Source: Sulfitobacter geojensis (GTDB lineage Bacteria > Pseudomonadota > Alphaproteobacteria > Rhodobacterales > Rhodobacteraceae). Taken from it: a stretch of DNA of 64,000 nucleotides. The notes beneath the pieces are model-generated. The model was given only the letters and a program-made list of their open reading frames with translations. It made no database searches and had not been told where the DNA came from. Shown piece by piece: positions 18,613 through 27,348 of this stretch. Location of the stretch: assembly GCF_000622325.1 (NCBI RefSeq), contig NZ_JASE01000005.1, positions 1,798,001 to 1,862,000 of the forward strand, read 5' to 3'. The translations under genes were made by a program, and so were the position numbers. The stretch's first letter is position 1, and the number at the start of each line of letters is the position of its first letter.

Positions 18613-19116
18613 ATGACCCAATTACATGCACAACCCTATGACCTATCAGCCACAGGATTTTACTTTGAAAGTGTTGAAGAATTTGACGCGAAGGCCAAAG
18701 CCAACCGCAACGATTACGGCCAGCTGGTCGAAGAGTATGAAATTCAGTTTATCGACGGCGAAGCCATAGACTGTGATTTGGCAAAGGCCATTGGCATCAA
18801 CCAAGCAAATTTTGGCAACTTTTTGAAATGTGCCGATGCATGGGAGGCGCATGAAAAAGTAAACGTTATTATCGCGGTTGGGGAATGCGGGTATAATTTC
18901 GATCCCGACGAGAGCTCCGACCAGCTAGGTATTGATATCTATGCGGTCGATACTTTGCGCAAACTGGCCGAGCAGTTTGTTGATGAAGGTCTCTACGGCG
19001 AAATCCCTGAAAGCCTGCAGTACTATATCGATTTTGATGCCATCGCTCGGGATCTAAGCGTTGAATTTAGTGAAGCAACAGTAGCAGGAGGCCGCTATGT
19101 CTACGCCTGCCGTTAA
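18613..19116 (+). CDS. ardA: ArdA antirestriction protein
   Basis: 167 residues, the usual ArdA length, strongly acidic throughout, as expected for a DNA mimic. Family-like segments include LSATGFYF near the N-terminus, IQFIDGE in the middle and EQFVDEGLYGEIPE followed by YYIDFDAIARDL near the C-terminus. ArdA binds and blocks type I restriction complexes by imitating bent DNA, protecting newly entered plasmid or ICE DNA. AAGGAGA lies eight bases before ATG 18613. Placed directly after three restriction-type loci and upstream of relaxase genes, it fits a mobile element that must evade host restriction on entry. Confidence 0.93.
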   Translation: MTQLHAQPYDLSATGFYFESVEEFDAKAKANRNDYGQLVEEYEIQFIDGEAIDCDLAKAIGINQANFGNFLKCADAWEAHEKVNVIIAVGECGYNFDPDESSDQLGIDIYAVDTLRKLAEQFVDEGLYGEIPESLQYYIDFDAIARDLSVEFSEATVAGGRYVYACR

Positions 19117-19183
19117 ACGTTCCGATCGCTATGTTGTGACCCGCGCCGCATGGCGCGGGATTGAAATCAATAATGCTTCTTAA
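19097..19183 (+). CDS. Tiny ORF with strong ribosome site overlapping ardA end
   Basis: 28 codons beginning ATG 19097 in a different frame from ardA, preceded by AGGAGG (19086-19091) at good spacing. The peptide begins MSTPAVKRSDRYVVTRAAWR and stops soon after. It reads like the N-terminus of a longer protein cut short, so it may be a truncated gene rather than a functional micropeptide. No function assigned. Confidence 0.35.
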   Translation: MSTPAVKRSDRYVVTRAAWRGIEINNAS

Positions 19184-19187
19184 CGGC

Positions 19188-19310
19188 ATGTCACAGAATC
19201 AACTGAGCATCGATGACGAATTTGAGGGAGTAGAAGTGGAAACTTCAGCAAGATTTCATCCAAAATTATTGAATGAATGCGGTTATCTGTTTTCATCTAA
19301 AGGCAGCTAA
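19188..19310 (+). CDS. Possible 40-residue acidic small protein
   Basis: ATG 19188 to TAA 19310 encodes 40 residues with an acidic centre (SIDDEFEGVEVE). It starts five bases after the preceding tiny ORF, but no good ribosome site is visible. It may be a small partner of ardA or chance; weak evidence only. Confidence 0.2.
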   Translation: MSQNQLSIDDEFEGVEVETSARFHPKLLNECGYLFSSKGS

Positions 19311-19313
19311 GTA

Positions 19314-19342
19314 TTGACATATAATAGAAAATATCACACATT
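19314..19342 (+). promoter_or_regulatory. Promoter-like AT-rich element before secreted-protein gene
   Basis: TTGACA at 19314-19319 is immediately followed by TATAAT at 19320-19325. These cannot serve as the -35 and -10 of one promoter. TTGACA with a 17-base spacer gives CACATT, a poor -10; TATAAT has no good -35. A promoter for the gene at 19374 is likely here but its exact elements are unclear. Confidence 0.3.
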
Positions 19343-19373
19343 TTCATAAATATTTTATTAATTGGCCAGATTT

Positions 19374-22300
19374 ATGATAAAGAAAACAATTTTCGCGACA
19401 GCCTTCCTTGCCAGCGTTTCGACAAACGCTTTAGGTCGGGATTATATTACTGTTGATAATCAGCAAGACCAAGCTGTGCAAACCTCCACTAATCAAGAAG
19501 AAGACCGCAAGGTCTGGAAAGCAAGATTTATACTAAGCATGACAAATGACCCAGACGGGTACGATGCGTTGACTGGTATATACCAAGAGCCTACTCAAAG
19601 AAGAAGGGAGATGTACATCAATTCTGAGCTGGAACGACAGCGGGCTAGGGAGGCTGCGCGCAGAACTCGGACGCAATACCTTGAGACGGCTTCCGAAATT
19701 GAAACACCATTACCTGGACCTGGCTTCAGGGCCACATATGCCGAGATATCCAAATTACAAAGCGCAGAAGACGAACTCTACAAAATCAATAGGCATGAGC
19801 AAAAACGAAAGTTACTTCTGTCACAGGAAATCGCAAGAAACCCAGAAGAGCTGGAGAGGGTTGCTGAGCGTTACAGTCAGCTAGAGTACAGCACTAGGCC
19901 GTTAACTAATGCCGAGCAAGCAGAGATGGCAATGCTCGATCATATCCGAAAAAATAGATTCGACTTGCCGCAGGGCCCCATGAACCGCGAGGAACTTATT
20001 CGGACGACCTCTATGCCGTCGGATGTCCTTGCATTGCTTGAAAGTAATGACCCTAATCCAGAGAAATTCACGCAGTACATCGAAAATAATAGTACGTTTA
20101 AGTTCAGTTATACCCAGACGAACAACGTGGTCGTTAATAAGGTGATTGAGGGAACAAAAGTACTACTAGACAGCGATGATGTCGACGACGAACGAAAGCA
20201 AGCGCTTGAGGCCTATAAGATGGTTTTAGAGGAGCAGAAGCGGCTTCGAGATTTGCAAGACCATAAGAATACTGTTTCTACGCTCAAAGATACGGAGTTT
20301 CTTCTGCGAGAGACCGGTCAACTACTATTCCCCAATGATCCTGGAGCGCAAAAAGCAGTCAAAGTCTTCTCTGCAGGAACGAAATTGTATGATGCTCTTG
20401 GGGGTATGGCAATTAGTGGCATTACAACAGGTGGTGTTGGTCTTTTCGTATCAGGTCTGAACATGCTTTCAACGCTAGGAAATTCAGGTCCAACAGCTGA
20501 TGAGAAAATATTGGAGATGTTGGGTGAAATACAGGATTCGCTTCAGGAGTTAAGGCAAACCCAGCTAAGTCAAAGCGTTCAGCTTGATGAGTTGATCGAG
20601 AGCGTCATGGCATTGGAGGAAGGCAATCAAGCTAGGTTTGAAGAGCTCCGTGAAGTTATTTTGAAAAATAGTGAAAGACTTAATCAGACGCTGAGGGCGT
20701 CTTTTACGGATCTATCAATTGATCTAACAACCAGACCTTTGGACGGGATAATAGGTGCCATTCTACCTAACCACCCAGTTCACACTGGGCGCCTCAGATC
20801 AGAATATCTTGAATGCCTGCAGATCACTGCGAGTTGTACAGATGATGCGATGAAAAGAATTGGGGAAATAGTTGAACATGTATATCAGATCTATAATCTA
20901 GTAAGTGAGGACTTGCCATTAAAGCCGTTTCTCAGTGATAAAAGAGGAATTGGTGATTTTATTTCTAAGGCAGAAATCGATCACTTTACTCTTCAAACTG
21001 ACGTTGACGATAGACTGGGTGTTATGTTGGAGAGCATGTTTGAGTGGTTGGAAGCTCAGTATAACTTACAGCTATCAGCGACCACTGAACTGGACCAATC
21101 TATCGAGCCGGGAACCTTGGGCCAGGATGTGGCTACACATGGGAAGCATTATGCAGCAACGGCCCACCGAGACAAAAATGGCGATATCATTCTGCCTGTC
21201 TTCAGTAGTGATAACATTAGTAGTGACAAGATTGCCAAAATTGTTTCTCCATCTTTGATTACGAGACGGCTAATTCCGGAGTATAAACGGGCTGTTGAGT
21301 TTCTTCCTTTGGAAGAAGGCTTGCATGGGCAAACTGGACATGTGCAGAATATGCAGTCCGTTGTAGATAACATAGAGGCGTTGTCTAAGAAGATGCGTTC
21401 CCAGTCTCCGTTGGCGGTGGCCATATTTTTCAGCAAGTTTGAGAAAATAATTGGTGAAGTAGAGTCACTGCAAGAGAGATATTCGTTCCCTCAAATTGGA
21501 GATGTTTCTGCGGACTTTTTTAATGGACCATCGTTGTCTCTGGAGAAAATTGCAGTTCTTTATGAAGATCACATTAGCTATATTCCTCAGCCTAATGCCA
21601 TGGATCATGCCGTTTTCTCGCGACAGCCTGGCACAAATTATGCGGTATGGCTGGCTCAAAAAGACTATGACTATCATGAATTCTTGAGTAGAATTGGAGT
21701 TACAAGGTTTGTAATGAACTCTTCAGGATTCGCTCACTATGAATTAACGCCTGTAGCTCAGTCGATTTTTGAGAAAAAGATATCTTTAGGTGAAATTGGC
21801 TCTGCATCTTTAGATTCTCAGAAAATTGCTCCTCACTACATTACTCTCCCTAATCTCTCTGTAAATACTAATGACGTTCACAATTTGCCGTTACAAACAG
21901 TTGAGGAAAAAAGGGTTCTGATGCATCTTGCTTTGGCTTTTATTGAACAGAAAAGATCTCAGAACGTATTATCTCTTCTTGGAGAGTTAAGAGGGGAAGC
22001 GTTTCAGAAAGTGTTGTTGGATGCGGGTGTTGCCAAACTTACGCTGGATACTCTCGTTCAAGGAGGTTACGGCGAATGTGCTTTTACTGATGGGAGTTCA
22101 GCCCCTTACTCACTAAATATATTGAGATTTTCAGATATTATGTATGGCATTTTGGGTAGGGTAGATAGTTTCAAGGCAGAAGATGGTTACCTCGGCTTTA
22201 TGGAGATTTCCAAATTAGAAGATCATGTGGCCAGTGAGTTTAATTACTACTTCCTGTCCTCCATGGCTCAGCTTGAATATAGTGGTAATGATCGAGAGTG

Positions 22301-22397
22301 TAGTCTTGGGTTAGGAAACACCGTCTTAGCAAACCAAATGTTGGAGGATGTAAGATTACTCGATCCAAACTACAAAATCCCAACGTTTGAAAATTAG
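19374..22397 (+). CDS. Large secreted protein with coiled coils and central hydrophobic segment, unknown
   Basis: 1007 residues from ATG 19374 (the frame opens at TTG 19362). A clear signal peptide (MIKKTIFATAFLASVSTNALG) implies export. The N-terminal 330 residues are highly charged and helical with coiled-coil character. Residues about 342-371 form a Gly-rich hydrophobic stretch (GGMAISGITTGGVGLFVSG) suited to membrane insertion, followed by another coiled coil (about 385-440) and a long C-terminal region without recognised motifs. Helix-hydrophobic hairpin-helix layouts occur in alpha-helical pore-forming toxins, but the resemblance is architectural only. The DNA is visibly richer in A+T than all neighbours, suggesting separate acquisition. 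It faces the Fic gene tail to tail. Not recognised as any named family. Confidence 0.7.
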   Translation: MIKKTIFATAFLASVSTNALGRDYITVDNQQDQAVQTSTNQEEDRKVWKARFILSMTNDPDGYDALTGIYQEPTQRRREMYINSELERQRAREAARRTRTQYLETASEIETPLPGPGFRATYAEISKLQSAEDELYKINRHEQKRKLLLSQEIARNPEELERVAERYSQLEYSTRPLTNAEQAEMAMLDHIRKNRFDLPQGPMNREELIRTTSMPSDVLALLESNDPNPEKFTQYIENNSTFKFSYTQTNNVVVNKVIEGTKVLLDSDDVDDERKQALEAYKMVLEEQKRLRDLQDHKNTVSTLKDTEFLLRETGQLLFPNDPGAQKAVKVFSAGTKLYDALGGMAISGITTGGVGLFVSGLNMLSTLGNSGPTADEKILEMLGEIQDSLQELRQTQLSQSVQLDELIESVMALEEGNQARFEELREVILKNSERLNQTLRASFTDLSIDLTTRPLDGIIGAILPNHPVHTGRLRSEYLECLQITASCTDDAMKRIGEIVEHVYQIYNLVSEDLPLKPFLSDKRGIGDFISKAEIDHFTLQTDVDDRLGVMLESMFEWLEAQYNLQLSATTELDQSIEPGTLGQDVATHGKHYAATAHRDKNGDIILPVFSSDNISSDKIAKIVSPSLITRRLIPEYKRAVEFLPLEEGLHGQTGHVQNMQSVVDNIEALSKKMRSQSPLAVAIFFSKFEKIIGEVESLQERYSFPQIGDVSADFFNGPSLSLEKIAVLYEDHISYIPQPNAMDHAVFSRQPGTNYAVWLAQKDYDYHEFLSRIGVTRFVMNSSGFAHYELTPVAQSIFEKKISLGEIGSASLDSQKIAPHYITLPNLSVNTNDVHNLPLQTVEEKRVLMHLALAFIEQKRSQNVLSLLGELRGEAFQKVLLDAGVAKLTLDTLVQGGYGECAFTDGSSAPYSLNILRFSDIMYGILGRVDSFKAEDGYLGFMEISKLEDHVASEFNYYFLSSMAQLEYSGNDRECSLGLGNTVLANQMLEDVRLLDPNYKIPTFEN

Positions 22398-22493
22398 AGA
22401 CTATTCTGAATTTTCGCCGAAATTGATGCCCATTGAAAATTTGCAGTCACCTTTTACATCTTTTGTCTTAAGGGCCTGCGCGCAAAAGTTTCC

Positions 22494-23687
22494 TCAGTCA
22501 TGTGGAAAAAGACCTGGCAAAAATCGCATTGCCAGTTTTACGGGGAAGGCCAGCCGCAAGGGTGCGCGTGTGCTTTCTGAAGTTAGAATGCCAGTCTCAA
22601 CCAGAGCTGCAGTAATTCGGCGCGCGGCTCGGTCACTTTGGCCAGTTAAACTGGCAACCTCACCACGCGGCAATTCACCCTGATAAAGCACCGCGCGAAG
22701 CACGATGTCCGATTTAGGCGGCAAGACACCACCGCGTATTTCTTCCGCAGCCCACACCAAGATGCGATCCCTTAGTTTGTCAGGTTGCATCAGACCGCTC
22801 ATGAAGTCGACTTGATCGATACAGACTTCCAAAAAAAATTCGGCGAAGGACGCCAGCGCTTGTTCGCTCAAAGTGCCGCGCCCGTCGCGATCACCACGGC
22901 GGGGGCCGTCGCATGCTTGCAAATGGGCCTTATAGGTAGTCTCGCGGCGGGCAAGGCCGCGCGCGATAGACCAAAGTCCTTGAGTTTCTAATGCGTTGCG
23001 CAGCATTGAATATGAAACCAGTCTTGCGACACGCCCATTTCCATCCAAAAACGGGTGAATCCAAAGCAAGCGATGATGGCCGCAGGCGGCACTCAAAATA
23101 CGGGTAATTCGCCCAGCTGGTCGGTATGCGGAATGGAGCCTTTCAAGAAACCTTGGCACAGCGCCAGGACTTATTGCGACGTGATCGCCTACCTTAACGT
23201 CGCGGGTACGAAGTTCGCCTGGAACAACTGGCAGTCGCTCGCCTGTCTCAGGATTTTCAACGAAGAGAAGATCAGCAGGTAGGAGATCACAGAACCGCTT
23301 GTGAATTTCTATCACCGCATCTGGGGCAATGGCATCACCATCAAGCCCACCGTCATCAATCCACTTTTGCACGGTGATATGAGCGCGGGCTTCAAGTTGA
23401 AGATCGCGCTTCTTTCCGTCCGCGCTATAGTCGTTGTTCATTGCGCGCTCGATATCGACCGGATGGGTGTTGTGGCCTTCAATCAGGTTGCTGTAATAAC
23501 AGTTCATCGCACGCACCAGATCAGACAGCGCCAAGGCGATTGGCTGAGGCAAAGACGCTGAAAACGCAGCCGATTTTTCAGCCAAAGACAATGCAAGGTC
23601 GTTCAACTGTGCGCGGTTGGGCATTCCTTCTGAGACCATCAACGGCTCAAAAAGGCCAAGTGTCTCGCCGTCATCTCTAATCGTCAT
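22494..23687 (-). CDS. Fic-domain protein (AMPylase-type) with N-terminal inhibitory helix and C-terminal winged helix
   Basis: 397 residues. The Fic motif HPFLDGNGRVAR (211-222) contains the catalytic His and phosphate-binding loop of AMP transferases. An inhibitory motif of the (S/T)xxxE(G/N) form, SNLIEG (66-71), lies upstream within the same chain, so the enzyme is probably self-inhibited. The last 90 residues (SDIVLRAVLYQGELPRGEVA onward) look like a winged helix, suggesting DNA binding and perhaps autoregulation. Such proteins usually transfer AMP or related groups to Ser/Thr/Tyr hydroxyls; the target here is unknown. Two similar 22-base repeats lie in its upstream region and could be its operators. 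Confidence 0.85.
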   Translation of the reverse strand: MTIRDDGETLGLFEPLMVSEGMPNRAQLNDLALSLAEKSAAFSASLPQPIALALSDLVRAMNCYYSNLIEGHNTHPVDIERAMNNDYSADGKKRDLQLEARAHITVQKWIDDGGLDGDAIAPDAVIEIHKRFCDLLPADLLFVENPETGERLPVVPGELRTRDVKVGDHVAISPGAVPRFLERLHSAYRPAGRITRILSAACGHHRLLWIHPFLDGNGRVARLVSYSMLRNALETQGLWSIARGLARRETTYKAHLQACDGPRRGDRDGRGTLSEQALASFAEFFLEVCIDQVDFMSGLMQPDKLRDRILVWAAEEIRGGVLPPKSDIVLRAVLYQGELPRGEVASLTGQSDRAARRITAALVETGILTSESTRAPLRLAFPVKLAMRFLPGLFPHD

Positions 23688-23700
23688 TTTTGCCTCTAAA

Positions 23701-23722
23701 TTGGCCGCTTTAATGGCCGGTT
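23701..23722. repeat. 22-base repeat, copy 1, upstream of fic
   Basis: Begins TTGGCCGCTT and ends GGCCGGTT; matches 18 of 22 positions of the copy at 23792-23813 and contains two GGCC cores. It starts 14 bases from the fic start codon, so a protein bound here would affect fic expression. Operator role is inferred. Confidence 0.45.
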
Positions 23723-23791
23723 GAGAATGTGTAATTTATCTAACAATATCATACCTTAACGCAAAATGGAAACTTCAATATTGCCTTGTGT

Positions 23792-23813
23792 TTGGCCGCT
23801 TGCACGGCCAGTT
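23792..23813. repeat. 22-base repeat, copy 2, upstream of fic
   Basis: Begins TTGGCCGCTT and ends GGCCAGTT, same orientation as copy 1, with 91 bases between copy starts. It lies between the fic start and the relaxase stop. Candidate second operator or part of a recombination or transfer site. Confidence 0.4.
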
Positions 23814-23862
23814 TGTTTTGCCCGCGTTCAGTGTCATTTAGATGCTCTCCAAAGCGCCAAAT

Positions 23863-26643
23863 CTAGCGCGACATCGACGGCCCACGGGGTCTTGTTCTTC
23901 GTGTGTTTGTGGGTGCTGGCAAGGCAATCTGACGCCTTGGCGCAATCTCAGGTGCAACATAGAACCCAGTCTCTTCCTTGTGCCGTGTCAGGGCAACATA
24001 GGTCAGGTTTTTATCCAGTGTGGTGCTGGATAGGACGAAGCTGCGGTCAACCGTACAACCTTGCGAACGGTGGATACTGACGGCAAAGCCGTGGTCGATG
24101 GATGGAAACTCCCTAGGCGAGAAGGCCAGCTTACGGCTCTGGCCACTCTCGTCAGGATCAAGATCAACGACTAACTGTCTATCTCCAATCTTTTTTACGG
24201 TTCCTAGCATGCCATTCCGCACACCCAACGTTGCGTCGTTGCGCGTGAACAAAATTCGGTCGTCTTCGGAAAATGCACGCGGGCCATGGTCGGTTTTGAT
24301 CAAGATTTCAGCTGTTTCGTCGTCCTGTACTGAGCGAGCTGCTTTGATGGCTTGGTTGATCGCATGGACATCGACGCGACGATGAGCGAGAGCCAATCGC
24401 GATGTTGCATGCCCATTTATCCGCCAATCGGCCACATAACTGTCGACCAGTGCAGTAATTGCATGATCTATATCTTGCGCCTCATGAACCGCGCCGTGAT
24501 CAGCATAGGTCTGCAAAGCGGCGCTCGCCTGACCACGCGCCAAGTCTTGCGAAGCCTTGCGTTGCCATTCTGATGTCTGCCTGCGGATTTCAGTGAGGAG
24601 GGCGGCACCAATATTTTCAGTGATGTCGCGAAACGGCGTACCTGCCTGAATAGGTTGCAGCTGATCAGGATCACCCACAAGAACCAGTTTGCAGCCACGG
24701 CTTCTCAACTGTTCTGCAACACGTGCCAATTGGCGGGTGCCAACCATTCCCGCTTCGTCAATCACAACCACATCACCACAGGCCACAGGTTCATAGCCGC
24801 TCTTCCAGCTGGCCTCTAACGAGGCCAGTGTGCGGGATGAAATGCCTGATGCAGATTGAAGGCTATCGGCGGCCTTTCCTGCCAGGGCAGCGCCATGGAC
24901 GCGATAACCTTGGCGCTCCCAAGCCTCGCGGGCAACAGACAGTAACGTGCTTTTACCCGCGCCAGCTAGACCGACGATGCTACATAGTTGGTTGGGCGAA
25001 AGGATATGATGGATAGCCGTAATCTGTTCGTTGCTGAGTTCTGCTCCGATGCGCGCCTGCAATTTTGTGTTCTCACGCTTGATGGCGCGCTTAGTATTTG
25101 AGGGCTTAACTTGGAACCCGCCTGATCTGGCCATCTCGGCAGTGCAGATCGCAAGGCCTTGCTCTACCTCCAGAAAATCCTGCGTTGTAAATTCTTCACT
25201 TGTCCCACCATCGACACGGACCAGTTTTGACGAGGCTAAAACTTGATCAGACGCCAGGCGCAAATCTAACGGATCACTGATGTACTCTGACAAACCACGC
25301 AAAATATCAGTGCGGTTGAAACGTGCTTTTTTGTCGTTGATATGCGCGAGGATCAAATCAGGACGGGCGGCGAGTTGGTCGCGGGTGAATAATGCATCTT
25401 CACGCGGAAGCTGCAGAGGCTGACGCGGATCAAGGGAGTAGATTCGCGTAGGTTCAACTGAAAAAGCGCGATGGAGCTCTTGCTGCATTGCGAACTGAGC
25501 TTCACGGAATGCCCATTCCCGATCAAGATCACGGCGTTCTGCCAGATGACGATTGATAAGGCTTTGCATTTCAGCACGATCACGCGCTTGGCAGCCATTG
25601 GCCTTCGTGGCCAGCTCTTCGCATAGACGATGATACTGCCCGCTTAAACGCGCCCATGCGGCTTTGAGACCTGTTGGCAGTAAAGCTTGGCGTTCCAGTA
25701 TTTCGTCGCGCCGCCGCTGTTCCTGAGAAGTTTGCAGAGCCAACCGGGCTTCACGCTGAACTGCCACCAGTTCGGTTCGCTTTCGTTCATGCGCATCTTG
25801 TTGGGCTTGTCGTTCTCGTTGAAAATTGGCTGACTGATCATCTGTGGGTGAAGGTTTGGCCGTAAGTTGGTCGATAGCCGTTTCAACGTCAGGCAGATCA
25901 TCCCAATTGCCTAGGCGGTTGCGCAGGTCTTTCGCTTTTACCTCGCACCACCGGGACAGTGAATAGACTTCACCATCGACATCAACGGCAACAAAGCCGC
26001 GTCGATCACCCCGCGCGAGACAAAAGCCTTTGTCATGGAGTGCCGCAGCAAACGCGATGCGGGAATCTGACATCTCCCAGCATGTCTTAAACAGTTTCTT
26101 CAACTCGGCGGGGGAGCGTTTCGTTCGTTTTGCCTGCGAGGCCTCAGCGCCTGAGAAATTCGACGGATCACGATCTTCAGCGTGGCGTAGCCCCGCAGGC
26201 ATATCCCAGTCATGTTCCAGATAGAGCTCGCGCGATATATCCATCAAACGCCGCTTGAAATGCGGCAGGTTGATTGCTCGCATCCGATCCACATCAATAC
26301 GTGACCAGACGCAGTGAGCATGGCGACGGCCATGCTTTTCATGAAATACAACGGCGCGAGGCTGGCCAGTCAGTCCAAGTCGACGCTCGATTTCAGCAAT
26401 GGCACGCTCAAATTCATCTATTGAAACGGTTGCCGAGGTAGGCGGATTGAGGCTCAGAGAGAACAGATATTGCTGGCATTTGGTGCCAAGCGATATTGCT
26501 TCTGTCTCCCTGAATGCGTCGATCAGATCATCAGATAGAAAGCCACGCAGTTCGTGAACAACAGCGTGTTCATTATCGTCAACATTCAGCAAATGCAGTG
26601 CCAGTTCACGACCGTTAGCGCGTTGGTTACCTTTCAGGATCAT
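23863..26643 (-). CDS. Relaxase-helicase (MobA/TraA-type) fusion
   Basis: 926 residues. The N-terminal relaxase has the metal-binding histidine motif HEKHGRRHAH (101-110), expected to nick oriT and stay bound to the 5' end through an upstream tyrosine. A long charged linker (about 250-400) leads to a C-terminal RecD/TraI-like helicase: Walker A GLAGAGKST (about 557-565), VVIDEAGMVG, then GDPDQLQPI and the late motif IHRSQGCTVDRSF. Relaxase-helicase fusions of this layout drive conjugative transfer and mobilization. It overlaps the MobC-like gene by four bases. The VirD4-like protein at 1-1398 is the likely coupling partner. Confidence 0.9.
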   Translation of the reverse strand: MILKGNQRANGRELALHLLNVDDNEHAVVHELRGFLSDDLIDAFRETEAISLGTKCQQYLFSLSLNPPTSATVSIDEFERAIAEIERRLGLTGQPRAVVFHEKHGRRHAHCVWSRIDVDRMRAINLPHFKRRLMDISRELYLEHDWDMPAGLRHAEDRDPSNFSGAEASQAKRTKRSPAELKKLFKTCWEMSDSRIAFAAALHDKGFCLARGDRRGFVAVDVDGEVYSLSRWCEVKAKDLRNRLGNWDDLPDVETAIDQLTAKPSPTDDQSANFQRERQAQQDAHERKRTELVAVQREARLALQTSQEQRRRDEILERQALLPTGLKAAWARLSGQYHRLCEELATKANGCQARDRAEMQSLINRHLAERRDLDREWAFREAQFAMQQELHRAFSVEPTRIYSLDPRQPLQLPREDALFTRDQLAARPDLILAHINDKKARFNRTDILRGLSEYISDPLDLRLASDQVLASSKLVRVDGGTSEEFTTQDFLEVEQGLAICTAEMARSGGFQVKPSNTKRAIKRENTKLQARIGAELSNEQITAIHHILSPNQLCSIVGLAGAGKSTLLSVAREAWERQGYRVHGAALAGKAADSLQSASGISSRTLASLEASWKSGYEPVACGDVVVIDEAGMVGTRQLARVAEQLRSRGCKLVLVGDPDQLQPIQAGTPFRDITENIGAALLTEIRRQTSEWQRKASQDLARGQASAALQTYADHGAVHEAQDIDHAITALVDSYVADWRINGHATSRLALAHRRVDVHAINQAIKAARSVQDDETAEILIKTDHGPRAFSEDDRILFTRNDATLGVRNGMLGTVKKIGDRQLVVDLDPDESGQSRKLAFSPREFPSIDHGFAVSIHRSQGCTVDRSFVLSSTTLDKNLTYVALTRHKEETGFYVAPEIAPRRQIALPAPTNTRRTRPRGPSMSR

Positions 26644-27077
26644 GCTCGCATTCCAAGCGCTTTCAGCAGTGTATGGCGCAGAAAAAGAACATGCTCATAG
26701 GCTTCGGTAATCTCTTCCTCAGTCCGGGCCTCGACAGCGAGCGATCCGATGTTGGCGTGATAGGCAAGCTGATTGAGATTGTTTGCGATGCGCGATTGGC
26801 CCAGCAGCCCGAGTATTTGCGCCAATGCCTGCTTGTCGACGACGGAAGCCGTCGAGCGTGGTTTTCGGCGTGGCAGGGCCTCACCTAGCGCCTTCGCCCG
26901 AATGAAGGTGCTGAGTGCCATACCGTCTGCCATGGCCATAAGGCGTTCATGATCTTCCACAGATAGCCGTAAAGTAACGCGCGGGCAGTCGCGGGTGGTT
27001 TTATGTCGAGGTCGTTCGGAGCGCTTTGATGCGTCTTGATCTGAAGCATGGTGAAAGTGTTCGCGGGCAATATTCAT
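26640..27077 (-). CDS. MobC-like relaxosome accessory protein
   Basis: 145 residues. The middle resembles a ribbon-helix-helix (VTLRLSVEDHERLMAMADG) and the later part has RIANNLNQLAYHANIG, typical of MobC proteins that bind oriT and help the relaxase melt DNA. Basic N-terminus. The gene ends in a four-base overlap with the relaxase start, the standard mobC-mobA order. An upstream reading frame (27074-27277) overlaps its ATG in the same manner. Confidence 0.85.
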   Translation of the reverse strand: MNIAREHFHHASDQDASKRSERPRHKTTRDCPRVTLRLSVEDHERLMAMADGMALSTFIRAKALGEALPRRKPRSTASVVDKQALAQILGLLGQSRIANNLNQLAYHANIGSLAVEARTEEEITEAYEHVLFLRHTLLKALGMRA

Positions 27078-27277
27078 AGCGATGGCCCCCGCGTACGGAC
27101 AGGGCGTGGTGCTTCAACAGGTTCAGGAGGTTCTTTGTTCGATGCCGCGTTTTCAAACTCACGGAGTTTGTGGATAACCTCTGGCTGATGCTTGAGATAC
27201 GCGCCCCATTCCTCTAATTCTTCAAGGATCGAAGGCAGCTGTTCGGGTTCTAGGTTCGTCCTCTCAACTGCACCAAT
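27074..27277 (-). pseudogene. Coding-like remnant without canonical start, upstream of mobC
   Basis: An open frame of about 67 codons ends in a TGA overlapping the mobC ATG, the usual sign of a translated operon gene. It reads with protein-like character: EQLPSILEELEEWGAYLKHQ, then a proline-rich basic tail (PPEPVEAPRPVRTRG). However no ATG, GTG or TTG occurs in frame before the upstream stop; the earliest possible start is ATT at 27277. Either a non-standard start is used or the 5' end has been lost. Function unknown; a small mobilization protein is plausible. Confidence 0.4.
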
Positions 27278-27293
27278 TTTTCGACGCTAATTC

Positions 27294-27305
27294 CTGATAT
27301 ATCAG
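27294..27305. repeat. Perfect 12-base palindrome upstream of mob genes
   Basis: CTGATATATCAG is fully palindromic and sits about 217 bases upstream of mobC, between the mob operon and the periplasmic protease-like gene. Candidate operator or part of an oriT region; no nic site was identified. Confidence 0.3.
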
Positions 27306-27348
27306 TCGCTTAACGTAATCGCGTCAGGCGTGGTCCACACTTTGACCA

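Noticed and set aside
22520-22660. Repeated CCAGTT/AACTGG words in the 3' end of fic
   Set aside because: They fall in coding sequence and are explained by the encoded residues; similarity to the upstream 22-base repeats is too short.
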